64,000 nt of DNA. It comes from SVEL01 sp045126475 (GTDB lineage Bacteria > Bacillota > Clostridia > Lachnospirales > Lachnospiraceae). The notes beneath the pieces are model-generated. The model saw only the letters and a program-made list of their open reading frames with translations, searched no databases and had not been told where the DNA came from. The DNA is taken from contig JBGVOL010000073.1 in NCBI GenBank assembly GCA_045126475.1, positions 17,824 through 81,823 on the forward strand. The letters are read 5' to 3'. The position numbers and the translations under genes were made by a program. This document shows positions 18,959 to 26,881 of the stretch, in pieces (position 1 is the first letter of the stretch; the number at the start of each line of letters is the position of its first letter).

Positions 18959-19459
18959 TCAGATTGCCTTTTCCATGATGTAATCATCCATGACAAATCC
19001 GTTTCCGATATCCGCCACCTGTGTTCGCGCCTTGGCGAAGCCCATATGCTCGTAAACACCTATTGTGTGGTCATTATGTTTATTTACAGTAAGCCAGACC
19101 ATCTTAAGACCTCTTTTGGCGGTCATTGCAAAGAGTTCCCTTAAAACCTTTCCCGCATAACCCTTATGTCTGAAATCCTTTTTCAGGTAAAGCTTACTTA
19201 AAAACATTTTCTTTTCTGCAGTCTCTTCATGTATTCCCATATATCCTGCTCTTCTGCCTTCTGCCTCTATGAAGAAGTACTCGTATCCTTCATCAATCTG
19301 TTTTGTCATCGCTTCATAAGACTGAAACTTTTCTACCATATAATCAATCTGTTCAGATGACAATATCGCCGGAAAGAATTCATGCCAGACTTCATCGGCA
19401 ATTATGGCAAGTTCTTTTATATCATCACTGCCTGAAACCTTTTTTAATTCAATGTCCAT
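18959..19459 (-). CDS. GNAT-family N-acetyltransferase in the thrS operon
   Basis: 166 residues from ATG 19459 (MDIELKKVSG), chosen because GGAGG lies five bases upstream; the open frame extends to 19486 without a ribosome site. The acetyl-CoA motif is LKKDFRHKGYAGKVLRELFA and the C-terminal part has KHNDHTIGVYEHMGFAKART. Related clostridial proteins with this last block resemble the diamine/ribosomal-protein-like GNATs, but the substrate is unknown. It is the first gene after the T-box and 40 bp before thrS. Confidence 0.85.
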   Translation of the reverse strand: MDIELKKVSGSDDIKELAIIADEVWHEFFPAILSSEQIDYMVEKFQSYEAMTKQIDEGYEYFFIEAEGRRAGYMGIHEETAEKKMFLSKLYLKKDFRHKGYAGKVLRELFAMTAKRGLKMVWLTVNKHNDHTIGVYEHMGFAKARTQVADIGNGFVMDDYIMEKAI

Positions 19460-19507
19460 ACTTCCTCCTTTCCGCGAGGTGCGCATCCTTAGCGGAGCGT
19501 TTTTTTA

Positions 19508-19542
19508 TTGTATAGTGAAGTTCAAAGAACTTTCCTATACAA
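19508..19542 (-). other. Second hairpin between the T-box terminator and the first gene
   Basis: TTGTATAG pairs with CTATACAA around a second pair GAAGTTC/GAACTTT, flanked by A7 and T7 tracts, so on either strand it looks like an intrinsic terminator. It directly follows the T-box terminator, which gives the leader two terminator-like structures in series. Confidence 0.6.
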
Positions 19543-19795
19543 TAAAAAAATCCCTCACAGAATAATTCTGTAAGGGACGATATATCTCGCGGTTCCACCC
19601 AAATTGCAACATAAAAATTATATTGCCACTCATATGATTGTAACGTAATCAACGGACCTTATTAAGGCCACTCGGAGGTGGTTTTCGATTAAGCCGGGAA
19701 TAAGACAGTCACACCATTTCTGCCTCTCTCTGAATTCCTTTAAACCAATCTACTCTTCTCGTCATCGTGTTCTTATATTCGCTTTTCGCTACAAT
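19543..19795 (-). promoter_or_regulatory. T-box leader (predicted tRNA-Thr sensing)
   Basis: Reading the minus strand, the leader shows the stem I features (AGAACACGATGACGAGAAG, then CAGAGAGAGGCAG), then AAAACCACCTCCGAGTGG where ACC is a plausible Thr specifier, and then the invariant T-box TGGGTGGAACCGCGA at 19586-19602. The terminator stem TCCCTTACAG/CTGTGAGGGA with a T6 run follows at 19543-19577. Uncharged tRNA-Thr should favour the antiterminator and turn on the GNAT-thrS-AEC operon. The T-box core is certain; the specifier assignment is from context plus the ACC triplet. Confidence 0.93.
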
Positions 19796-19796
19796 G

Positions 19797-19824
19797 ATTT
19801 TAACATGAAAATATAATTTGTAAA
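19797..19824 (-). promoter_or_regulatory. Promoter of the T-box operon
   Basis: Minus-strand -35 TTTACA (19819-19824) and -10 TAAAAT (19797-19802) are separated by 16 bases, directly upstream of the T-box leader. Confidence 0.65.
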
Positions 19825-19857
19825 GACTTATTTGCAAATTTTCAAAAAAATTGAATC

Positions 19858-20040
19858 CTACGAGCGTAAATCCTCATCTGCAGATGATGTTTCATCCGCC
19901 TTATATATATCACAAAACTCAACCTCAACAGCACGCTCCTTTTCCGCCAAAGCCTCCCTGAAGCCTTTTAAGGCATCAAAAGGCATAAACTGTTTTGCAC
20001 GGTTGCTTCTGTCCATCTTCGGGTGTATCTTATTCGCCAC
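19858..20040 (-). CDS. YolD-like small protein
   Basis: 60 residues from GTG 20040, which has GGAGGG seven bases upstream and overlaps the end of the polymerase gene by 11 bp. The motif MDRSNRAKQFMPFDALKG is typical of the small YolD-like partners found next to Y-family polymerases in Firmicutes. It probably acts with the polymerase or its regulation; in Bacillus the YolD-type proteins accompany UvrX/YqjW, but their function is not settled. An alternative internal ATG would give about 52 residues. Confidence 0.75.
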   Translation of the reverse strand: MANKIHPKMDRSNRAKQFMPFDALKGFREALAEKERAVEVEFCDIYKADETSSADEDLRS

Positions 20041-21295
20041 TTTTATGCCCTCCAATCTGCTTATTCCGTTCCATTGCCGTACCTGCCTCCTGCAAATCCA
20101 TTCCTCGGACAATGGCATTCTTACCAAACCTGCGCTTTATCTCAAGTGTGGCTTTCTGCATTTTTCTGTCACGCCTGATTACTGCATAGTCCGTAAAAAG
20201 ATCGTACTGCTCATACTCCTCACTAACCACACTGTTACACGTCACATTTAGCCTCCGTATAGGCTTGTCTCTCTGCACGATACGTTCATACAGTGCAAGC
20301 ACATAGGGAATGATTACTCTGTAAGAATTGGTTGTTACGGTCATGGATGCCGTTCCCGTTGCCGGTTTCATCTCAAGTTCATTGGAATACCCTATCATAA
20401 TCGAAATTGACTGTGTCGCCATTCCCCTGTCTGCCATATCAAGACAGAGAGCGTCTGTCATCTCCTTTACAATCAGCTCACACTCCTCAAAGGAATAGTC
20501 CCTCGGAAGCACCTGCCCGCTTGAAAACGAACTGCATTTAGGCTTGTATGCCTTTATATCCTCCATGGTAGTAGTTTCCCTGCCCCATGCGTGGTCTATT
20601 AACAGCTCAGCATCCACACCAAAAGCACGGTACAGCATATCTTCATCTCCATGAGCAATATCACCCATTGTGAGAATCCCCATGTTCTTAAGCCTGTTTA
20701 CGGTTCCTGCCCCAACTCTCCAAAAATCGGTGAGGGGTCTGTGATTCCACAAATTTTTCCTGTACAATTCCTCGTCAAGATAACCAATATTATCCTTGAC
20801 GCGCTTCGCCATAATGTCAAGTGCCACCTTTGCAAGATACAGATTAGTCCCTATTCCGGCCGTGGCCGTTATGCCTGTAGTTTCCTTTACATCATTCATA
20901 ATACGCACTGCAAGCTCCTTTGCAGTCATCTGATACAATGAAAGATAATTGGTCACGTCCATAAAAACCTCGTCAATGGAGTACACATGAATATCCTCTT
21001 TTGCAATATACTTTAAATATACCCCATAGATTTCGGCTGAATAATCAATATACAGCTTCATCCTCGGCGGTGCCATAATATATTTTACATCCTTTGGTAT
21101 CTGAAACACTCTGCAGCGGTTCTTGATTCCCAACGCTTTCATAGATGGTGAAATGGCAAGACAAATTGTCTTGTCGCTTCTCTCCGGGTCAGCCACTGCC
21201 AGGTTGGTTGTCATGGGGTCAAGCCCCCGCTCAACACATTCCACAGAAGCATAAAATGACTTTAAATCTATACACATATAAACTCTATTTTCCAT
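20030..21295 (-). CDS. Y-family DNA polymerase (UmuC/UvrX-like)
   Basis: 421 residues from ATG 21295, preferred over the TTG one codon upstream; ribosome site GGGAGG. The palm carries the metal-binding MCIDLKSFYASVECVERG and the catalytic YSIDEVFMDVTNYL, and the finger/thumb region has AGIGTNLYLAKVALDIMAK. It should perform error-prone translesion synthesis. The branch (UmuC/UvrX rather than DinB) is suggested by the VADPERSDKTICLAIS block and by the YolD-like partner. No LexA box was identified with confidence upstream. Confidence 0.92.
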   Translation of the reverse strand: MENRVYMCIDLKSFYASVECVERGLDPMTTNLAVADPERSDKTICLAISPSMKALGIKNRCRVFQIPKDVKYIMAPPRMKLYIDYSAEIYGVYLKYIAKEDIHVYSIDEVFMDVTNYLSLYQMTAKELAVRIMNDVKETTGITATAGIGTNLYLAKVALDIMAKRVKDNIGYLDEELYRKNLWNHRPLTDFWRVGAGTVNRLKNMGILTMGDIAHGDEDMLYRAFGVDAELLIDHAWGRETTTMEDIKAYKPKCSSFSSGQVLPRDYSFEECELIVKEMTDALCLDMADRGMATQSISIMIGYSNELEMKPATGTASMTVTTNSYRVIIPYVLALYERIVQRDKPIRRLNVTCNSVVSEEYEQYDLFTDYAVIRRDRKMQKATLEIKRRFGKNAIVRGMDLQEAGTAMERNKQIGGHKSGE

Positions 21296-21357
21296 CAACG
21301 CACCTCCCGGTTATTATCATACCACTAGAACATACGTTTGTATACTTAAAATTTATG

Positions 21358-21870
21358 TCATTTTTTGGAAGAACTTTCAAGTTTACCATTCCACCATGCA
21401 ATTAAGGCTGTTCCTACAAGAACTCCCACAAATGCTCCTGCCGAATCAAATCCCACATCGTAAAGCCTGCATGCTCTTCCCGGAACAAAATACTGGTGAA
21501 TTTCATCCGACACTGCATACAAAGCTGCAACCAGCAATGAAACTATGGCATTAAGCTTATATTTCTTTCTCTTATATATCAGCGCTCCCACCAATAAGAA
21601 GCCCAAAACGGCATACTCTGTCATATGGGCGGCTTTACGTATTGGATAATCCCACTTTTCTGCAAATTCCTGCTGTTCTTCCGCTGACCATTCTTCAAAA
21701 TCCGAAATCACAGTTTTACCTATAAACATGCCGACTCCATTGCTTTCCGCCTGTGATTCTGTTGAATTTTTCGCAGAAAAAGTATAAATGACCACCATCC
21801 AGCAAAGTGTAAATACAATATAAATAATCCATCGAATAACTAATATTCTGTTTCTCTTTTCCAATGACAC
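21358..21870 (-). CDS. VanZ-like membrane protein
   Basis: 170 residues, GTG start at 21870 with GGAGG upstream. Four to five membrane segments; the family motif is seen as DEIHQYFVPGRACRLYDVGF followed by DSAGAFVG. VanZ-type proteins give low-level teicoplanin resistance in enterococci, but most chromosomal members have no known role. It ends about 60 bp before the polymerase gene and may share its transcript. Confidence 0.85.
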   Translation of the reverse strand: MSLEKRNRILVIRWIIYIVFTLCWMVVIYTFSAKNSTESQAESNGVGMFIGKTVISDFEEWSAEEQQEFAEKWDYPIRKAAHMTEYAVLGFLLVGALIYKRKKYKLNAIVSLLVAALYAVSDEIHQYFVPGRACRLYDVGFDSAGAFVGVLVGTALIAWWNGKLESSSKK

Positions 21871-22090
21871 AATGTATTCCTCCGTATACAGACAATTAAG
21901 GTTGTTTTTTCACAAATTATAATTCTTTTGGGTGATAAGTCAAGTTGATTCCCTTTGCTTTTTTTATTCAAACATGCAAGTCTGGGTGTTTCCAAAGATG
22001 TTGTTTTCAAAGTTGTCCTCCCTTCTAAAAAATGGCATCAGAAAAGCACCCTAGATTTCTCTAAGATGCTTCGTGTTACTGGAACATGTA

Positions 22091-22414
22091 TTAAATAAAC
22101 TTTTTCATTACGCGCATATAATCTTTTTTTGCATTGAATATTGCCATTACATTTACTTGTCTTTCTGTTTCGTCAACCAGGTAGAATATCAGATATTCCT
22201 TATGGACTGTAAAACGATATCCTGCACTGCGAATGACTCTGTCTTTTGGAATGCCTCCTGCATTCGGGAAAGTGTCAAGTTTTTTACATACATCCCTCAG
22301 CTCACCTACAAAATGTTTTGCTATTTCAATATCATTTGACTGCTGGGCAATCCAAAATGCAATCTCTCGCAAATCTTGTTTTGCAGTGTCTGTCAGTCTA
22401 ACTGTATAACTCAT
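22091..22414 (-). CDS. RelE/ParE-family toxin
   Basis: 107 residues. The fold is recognisable from MSYTVRLTDTAKQDLREIAF at the start, the YRFTVHKEYLIFYLVD strands and the C-terminal VMAIFNAKKDYMRVM. Family members are ribosome-dependent mRNA interferases or gyrase inhibitors. The start overlaps the antitoxin stop in an ATGA arrangement, so translation is coupled, as usual for type II pairs. Which of the two activities it has is not clear. Confidence 0.88.
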   Translation of the reverse strand: MSYTVRLTDTAKQDLREIAFWIAQQSNDIEIAKHFVGELRDVCKKLDTFPNAGGIPKDRVIRSAGYRFTVHKEYLIFYLVDETERQVNVMAIFNAKKDYMRVMKKFI

Positions 22415-22707
22415 AACTCAAGTCTATCCAATTCTGACAGGATGTCATCAAACGCATCATCCATGTTCTGTACTCTTCCGAGTTTCAGATCGTCGGCAGC
22501 CTGAGCCAAATGAGCATAAACAGCAAGTTTTGCTTCAAGCTCCATAATATAGTTCTGCTGTTCTACAAAATCATCGTGGCAGAGGACGACAGTATCCTCT
22601 TTACCATTTACTGTAATTGCCACAGGGTTTTCCCTTGACAAAGCGGATATTTTTGCATAATTAGTCCGTAGGTCTTTTGATGGTCTAATAGAAATTGCGT
22701 TTGTCAT
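22411..22707 (-). CDS. Phd/YefM-family antitoxin
   Basis: 98 residues from ATG 22707 (MTNAISIRPSKDLRTNYAKI), with GGAGG seven bases upstream; the frame opens further to 22740 but without a ribosome site. The N-terminal Phd/YefM DNA-binding block is clear (SKDLRTNYAKISALSRENPV, then TVVLCHDDF) and the C-terminal part is the helical toxin-binding tail. It should neutralise the RelE/ParE toxin and repress the operon. Confidence 0.9.
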   Translation of the reverse strand: MTNAISIRPSKDLRTNYAKISALSRENPVAITVNGKEDTVVLCHDDFVEQQNYIMELEAKLAVYAHLAQAADDLKLGRVQNMDDAFDDILSELDRLEL

Positions 22708-22740
22708 AACTATACCTCCTCGCCTTAATTTCGTAGTCAT

Positions 22741-22770
22741 ATTATGCTCTTATTTGTATACTTTTGTCAA
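22741..22770 (-). promoter_or_regulatory. Promoter of the Phd/RelE pair
   Basis: Minus-strand TTGACA (22765-22770), 18-bp spacer and CATAAT (22741-22746), 33 bp before the antitoxin start. Confidence 0.7.
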
Positions 22771-22817
22771 GGTGTGATTAAAATAAATTGACGTAAAGTG
22801 AAATTTTAAACAAATGA

Positions 22818-23453
22818 TTATTCAAGCAAATCTTCAATTGTACAACCTAAAACTTTGGCAAGGCGATACATTGTATCTACACTTGCCTTATTGATATTTT
22901 TGTTTCTCTGTTCATACATCTGAATCGAACGAAGACTTACACCGGAAAGTTCCGACAGTTCTGACTGTGTACAACCATAAGCTTTACGAATACGCTTTAA
23001 ATTAGTTTCAGGAAAATACTCCTTCATTCGTGAATCCACGATATCAACAAACTTTGTTATATCTGCTTCGTGGAGAGTGTAGTACATTTTCTGCAAATCT
23101 GCAAAGGAGATAACTTTGAAAATATCACTGTACTTTCTGTCTGAATACCATTGATAATATGCAACAGCCCACCCAATCCAATATTCCACGGAGCGTCCGA
23201 AATGCTCCTGCGACTCTATTTGAATTTCCTGTCCTTTAGTTTCCTCAACAATTTCCCGGACAATTTCAATACCACTTTTACCGGCAAGTAAGGCAGGTTC
23301 ACCGTTTTCCATTCGCTTACTTACAGGGCTTACAATAAACATTTTCACAAAGTCATTTCCGGAAATACCACAATTGTTTACTGCGTAGTCGAAGGCATCA
23401 CCAAGCAATGATTGTGCCTTACTCAGATATATTTCTTGGTATGCGCGCATCAT
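22818..23453 (-). CDS. XRE-type regulator/antitoxin paired with a DUF3990 protein
   Basis: 211 residues. The C-terminal 60 residues are a Cro/CI-type HTH (LKRIRKAYGCTQSELSELSG, then VSLRSIQMYEQR). Upstream of it are a conserved middle block with WIGWAVAYYQWYSDRKYSDIF and MYYTLHEADITKFVDI, and an N-terminal block of about 75 residues containing AVNNCGISGNDFVKMFIVSP. I know no function for these blocks, but they recur with DUF3990 proteins. The gene overlaps the end of the DUF3990 gene by 35 bp and should be its antitoxin and autorepressor. Confidence 0.75.
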   Translation of the reverse strand: MMRAYQEIYLSKAQSLLGDAFDYAVNNCGISGNDFVKMFIVSPVSKRMENGEPALLAGKSGIEIVREIVEETKGQEIQIESQEHFGRSVEYWIGWAVAYYQWYSDRKYSDIFKVISFADLQKMYYTLHEADITKFVDIVDSRMKEYFPETNLKRIRKAYGCTQSELSELSGVSLRSIQMYEQRNKNINKASVDTMYRLAKVLGCTIEDLLE

Positions 23454-24111
23454 CGTTTTTAATGCCCCCTCTCATCATATCCTGAATATACAGTCCGTCA
23501 CTTTCTTCCTCAAGCATGTCTGAATAAAGCTGATTAGCTTCATCATCTCTGGCCTTGCGAAGAACATAATACCTGTCTTTTTCAGCAATATCAAATCCTT
23601 CATATTTCAATTTGGAGAATGCAAACTTTGATTTAATGACGATTTGCTCTCCTAACTTACCAAGCCGCATAGCTCGTGCAAGCTGCTCTATGGAAATACC
23701 ATTGTTCAGAAACGACTCCGCATAGTCAAAGTACGAATCATCCGCACGGTATCCTGTAATCAAGTCATAAGCATTTACATTTACGCTGAAGTTATCAATT
23801 AAATATCTCTTTGCTCGCCTTGCCACAGGAGTTTTGATAGAAAACAGGCGGTGTTCCACCAAGACAGCAATCCAATTGAGAATGGTATAATCAGGGCTGT
23901 TCAGATTCAAAATATTCAAGTATTCAGTATCCAGCGTATAACAGTTGGAAAAGCCATTGCGCAAGGAAGATACCGCCCATTCTTTTGCGAGTTCCTCACT
24001 TGCAGTACAGTAAAAGCCAAGACCAAAGTCGTTATTCTTTTTACCTTCACCGAAAGTCGGCTTTTCTACGATTTTTTCAGAGCCATGGTATATAGTAATA
24101 AGTTTATCCAT
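23419..24111 (-). CDS. DUF3990 protein, ADP-ribosyltransferase-like
   Basis: 230 residues from ATG 24111 (MDKLITIYHGSEKIVEKPTF), with GGAGGTCAGG upstream; an ATG five codons earlier lacks a site. The DUF3990 signature is clear: YHGS, then NDFGLGFYCTASEELAKEWA. This family belongs to the ADP-ribosyltransferase-like fold (H-Y-E type), with the His in YHGS and the Tyr in GFYCT as likely NAD-contact residues. A later Glu would complete the site but I did not assign it. It is probably a toxin, followed by an overlapping XRE antitoxin. The target is not known. Confidence 0.75.
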   Translation of the reverse strand: MDKLITIYHGSEKIVEKPTFGEGKKNNDFGLGFYCTASEELAKEWAVSSLRNGFSNCYTLDTEYLNILNLNSPDYTILNWIAVLVEHRLFSIKTPVARRAKRYLIDNFSVNVNAYDLITGYRADDSYFDYAESFLNNGISIEQLARAMRLGKLGEQIVIKSKFAFSKLKYEGFDIAEKDRYYVLRKARDDEANQLYSDMLEEESDGLYIQDMMRGGIKNDDARIPRNISE

Positions 24112-24139
24112 TTTCCTGACCTCCATTCATCTTGCCATT

Positions 24140-24168
24140 ATCATATCACTAAAGTGATATAAATTCAA
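24140..24168 (-). promoter_or_regulatory. Promoter with embedded palindromic operator, DUF3990-XRE pair
   Basis: Minus-strand -35 TTGAAT (24163-24168) and -10 TATGAT (24140-24145) are 17 bp apart. The perfect inverted repeat ATATCACT-tt-AGTGATAT (24143-24160) fills the spacer, so a bound XRE dimer would block RNA polymerase. This is the expected autoregulation of a toxin-antitoxin operon. Confidence 0.8.
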
Positions 24169-24239
24169 TCGATTCATTGTATAAGACGGAGTAAACTTAC
24201 TGTCAGTTGGGACCATACAGGCGGGGCACTGTCCCGAAG

Positions 24240-25799
24240 TTATATCAATCCCTGCGGATGTCTGATTACAACGCGCTTCCCTGTTAACTTTTCAAGAAAA
24301 ACCTGTGTAAGTTCTCTCTCAACCACACGTGAAAACTGATAAAATACCGCTTTGTAATGGTCAAGGTCACCATGAGAAATCCTTGCCCAAAGATTTGGCA
24401 TATAACGCACAATAATGGAAAGAGTGTAAAGTATCATAACTGCATAGACTTCCCAGTCATTTGTAATACCGAATAAAGGCCTCAAAATCACACTGGCACT
24501 TAATCCCTTATGTACTTTGTACTCATCAAAATGCGTTCCATCTTTCTTATGCTGTACAAACACACGCCACCCTTTGGATTTAGATATATTATCCTTGTAA
24601 GGACCAATTAGAGTAATTTTTCCAGGCATCTCATGAATAAGACTTTCTTCCGCTCTTCCGGTCATATCAAGCATATCAACATAACTGCCGCAATACTTTC
24701 TCCGGTAATGGGTTCCGTTTGAAAAAGCACCTTTAAAATTGAGTACCATATCATATGACGGAAACAAATATCCCGGCTTATACGCCTCATCTATCTCCAA
24801 CAAAATATTCTCTAATTCGGGAATACAGTACAACAATTTATTCAATGAGATATACCATCCCGACTTCTCAACCTTCTTCTTAGAATCAGGAAATCCTGAC
24901 ACATCAATATTGCGATGTGAAAGCCATGCCTGAAATAATCCTTTATCTAAAACACCAACATAAAACTCATTCAGGCCCGACTCCGCGCCTCCGAAAGTCA
25001 TCATTCCGTGGCCATTTTTCGTAATCTGCTCAATTTCTCCTAATGCTCTGTATTCATCTCCATAAACAAGCATTTCCGCTTCCATCAGCGAAATGGTGCC
25101 ATAATACAAGTTCAGCATACGCTGTGTCAGATTCTCCGTAACCGCACTGTCATAATAATCAATAGCATTTTGTACAAGATATGAAACACCTTCGGCCTTA
25201 CTATTTATAATCTTTTCATCAAAATCCATATTCTGTTTGCGTGCATGCAGTTCCACTGCCTTCCTGGAAACAGTTTTGCTTGTTAATGCCCTAAGCTGAG
25301 TATAAATCTGTTCCAAAGGATTTTCTTCAACAATATGAATTACATTCAAATCGTCTGATTTATCTGTCCCTGTAATATTTTCTTCAGACCCACCCGGTAT
25401 CGCATCATCATCACATGGTACACCAAGTAATTCCAAATGCCAGTCTGTCATCACGTACAAGAATTCCTCTTCCGGAATAACCGGTATACCACAGCCCCGG
25501 CTAAAAGAATTGTTCTCATCAAACGTTATTCCATTTATGACTATACACTCTACTTCATTCTCCAAAGATTTATAAACAGACTTATCAGTTGATTGTGAAT
25601 ACAGCCTTGCAAACTTATGAGAAACACTATCTTTAGTTCCTTGTGTCAGGTCTGTAGCATCCTTTTCCACCTTATATACCAAATAACTATGATTGTTATT
25701 ACTGCATATTTCCGTCAGTTTCCACCCAAGGGCATTTACTATCTTATCAAATTGTCTGGTATTTTTTCTCATTAGCTCGATTCTTGGATTATCACTCAT
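24240..25799 (-). CDS. YaaC-like protein of unknown function
   Basis: 519 residues, ribosome site GGAGGGG. The central and C-terminal parts resemble the YaaC family: MLNLYYGTISLMEAEMLVYG, a GHGMMTFG motif, and near the end MILYTLSIIVRYMPNLWARI, which matches the conserved 'SxxxRYxPxxW' block. It is longer than B. subtilis YaaC (about 315 residues) because of an N-terminal extension of roughly 150 residues with no match I recognise, plus an acidic linker near residue 135-150. No function is known for YaaC. It lies alone in an island of toxin-antitoxin genes, behind a small coupled ORF and a relic copy of the XRE promoter region. Confidence 0.55.
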   Translation of the reverse strand: MSDNPRIELMRKNTRQFDKIVNALGWKLTEICSNNNHSYLVYKVEKDATDLTQGTKDSVSHKFARLYSQSTDKSVYKSLENEVECIVINGITFDENNSFSRGCGIPVIPEEEFLYVMTDWHLELLGVPCDDDAIPGGSEENITGTDKSDDLNVIHIVEENPLEQIYTQLRALTSKTVSRKAVELHARKQNMDFDEKIINSKAEGVSYLVQNAIDYYDSAVTENLTQRMLNLYYGTISLMEAEMLVYGDEYRALGEIEQITKNGHGMMTFGGAESGLNEFYVGVLDKGLFQAWLSHRNIDVSGFPDSKKKVEKSGWYISLNKLLYCIPELENILLEIDEAYKPGYLFPSYDMVLNFKGAFSNGTHYRRKYCGSYVDMLDMTGRAEESLIHEMPGKITLIGPYKDNISKSKGWRVFVQHKKDGTHFDEYKVHKGLSASVILRPLFGITNDWEVYAVMILYTLSIIVRYMPNLWARISHGDLDHYKAVFYQFSRVVERELTQVFLEKLTGKRVVIRHPQGLI

Positions 25800-25899
25800 T
25801 ATATTCCCCTCCGCCTAATATCACTACCAAAAAGCTGTACTTCTCATGCCCCCCATGCTTAATGCATAAATCCACATCAATTATCATTTTATCTATCAT
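25792..25899 (-). CDS. Small ORF (35 residues) coupled to the YaaC-like gene
   Basis: Starts at ATG 25899 with GGAGGAATGAGC upstream and encodes 35 residues beginning MIDKMIIDVDLCIKHGGHEK. Its stop overlaps the start of the YaaC-like gene by 8 bp, an arrangement expected of a leader peptide or translationally coupled small protein. I recognise no family. It may be the degraded end of a lost gene. Confidence 0.45.
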   Translation of the reverse strand: MIDKMIIDVDLCIKHGGHEKYSFLVVILGGGEYNE

Positions 25900-25928
25900 G
25901 CTCATTCCTCCATGATGCTATCCAATTC

Positions 25929-26010
25929 ATTCTTTGTCCTACAGTCATACCACTATTACCGCCATATTCGTATTTTAATATCGTTATTTACGTATTATGA
26001 CACATAAAAA
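25929..26010 (-). repeat. Copy A of the XRE promoter/start region
   Basis: Closely resembles the promoter and first codons of the XRE gene at 28029: ATG at 25948 followed by MTVGQR-like codons that soon run off frame, an intact CGTTATTTACG site at 25982-25992 and a CATAAT -10. It lies upstream of the small ORF and the YaaC-like gene on the same strand. Confidence 0.75.
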
Positions 26011-26042
26011 AAGGGAAAACAAACGTATAAAAAAATTTAGCT

Positions 26043-26879
26043 TTATATATCCGAAAACGTTTCCCATACTGCACTTTTATTTTCTTTTAAGTCTGATATC
26101 TCTTGCAATAAACCATAGCAATTTTTATCGTACTCCGGTTTTATCACATTTACATCTTCCACATCCGAGAATTTTAAAGCACTCTTATAGTATTTTACCA
26201 ATTTCTTTACATCACCTGTTTCTGTATTATCAGCAGCGAACAGATATAAATACTTACACCCTATCAATCCCGTTATTTTAATAATATGAGGAACTATTTG
26301 TTCCCAAAACAAGCCAAATCCAATAGGGATTTTAATCATTTCATCTATAACATATTTATTGTTCTTACAAAAATGATGAATCTCTACTGCCGAGTAGCAC
26401 GCGGACACTTTCAATGTATTCCTATCATCTTTTAACCGCTCATTTTCATTTTTAATATCTATGCGTTTATCTGCCGCTTTAAATAACTTATCAATATCTT
26501 CGAATTCTGTAGAGCCATATTCATAATATGCTTCTAATGTTTCATAGTCACTCATCTTTTTTGCATCTATAATTGAGTCCACGAAATCTCTTTCAACTTT
26601 ATCTAACTTGTCATATACATATTGTTCATACAATAATCCACATTTCACTGAAAAAAATAAGGCAATATTATCATCCAAATCTTTCACAAGAAACACTCTT
26701 GTTTCACCTTGTAAATCATCAGACCACGCCTTATTTTTTAAATATACTTCTAAACTTTTTCCATCTTCAGTTGCTTCAAAATCCATTATTGCAGTACGAT
26801 TTTGTTCTTTAGATGTAAGCACTTCACATCGAAAATTTTTAAAGAATTGCTTCTGTTCCTCTATAGTAATAGTAACCAC
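26043..26879 (-). CDS. Putative GNAT-like toxin partner of a Panacea antitoxin
   Basis: 278 residues; GTG start at 26879, two bases after the antitoxin stop, with only AGGA touching it, so translation probably relies on coupling. Strands DDNIALFFSVKCGLLYEQYV are followed by a long helical insert (about 85-145), then ACYSAVEIHHFCKNNKYV, GFGLFWEQIVPHIIKITGLI and KYLYLFAADN with LVKYYKSALKF. The order and the last blocks look like a GNAT acetyltransferase fold with an insertion between strands 3 and 4. No R-x-x-G-x-G/A acetyl-CoA signature is clear; IPIGFGLFW stands at that place. I call it a toxin because of its partner; the activity is inferred. Confidence 0.5.
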   Translation of the reverse strand: MVTITIEEQKQFFKNFRCEVLTSKEQNRTAIMDFEATEDGKSLEVYLKNKAWSDDLQGETRVFLVKDLDDNIALFFSVKCGLLYEQYVYDKLDKVERDFVDSIIDAKKMSDYETLEAYYEYGSTEFEDIDKLFKAADKRIDIKNENERLKDDRNTLKVSACYSAVEIHHFCKNNKYVIDEMIKIPIGFGLFWEQIVPHIIKITGLIGCKYLYLFAADNTETGDVKKLVKYYKSALKFSDVEDVNVIKPEYDKNCYGLLQEISDLKENKSAVWETFSDI

Positions 26880-26881
26880 TC

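Noticed and set aside
21871..22090. Possible insertion sequence remnant between VanZ and the RelE-type toxin
   Set aside because: No terminal repeats or transposase motif could be read in any frame.
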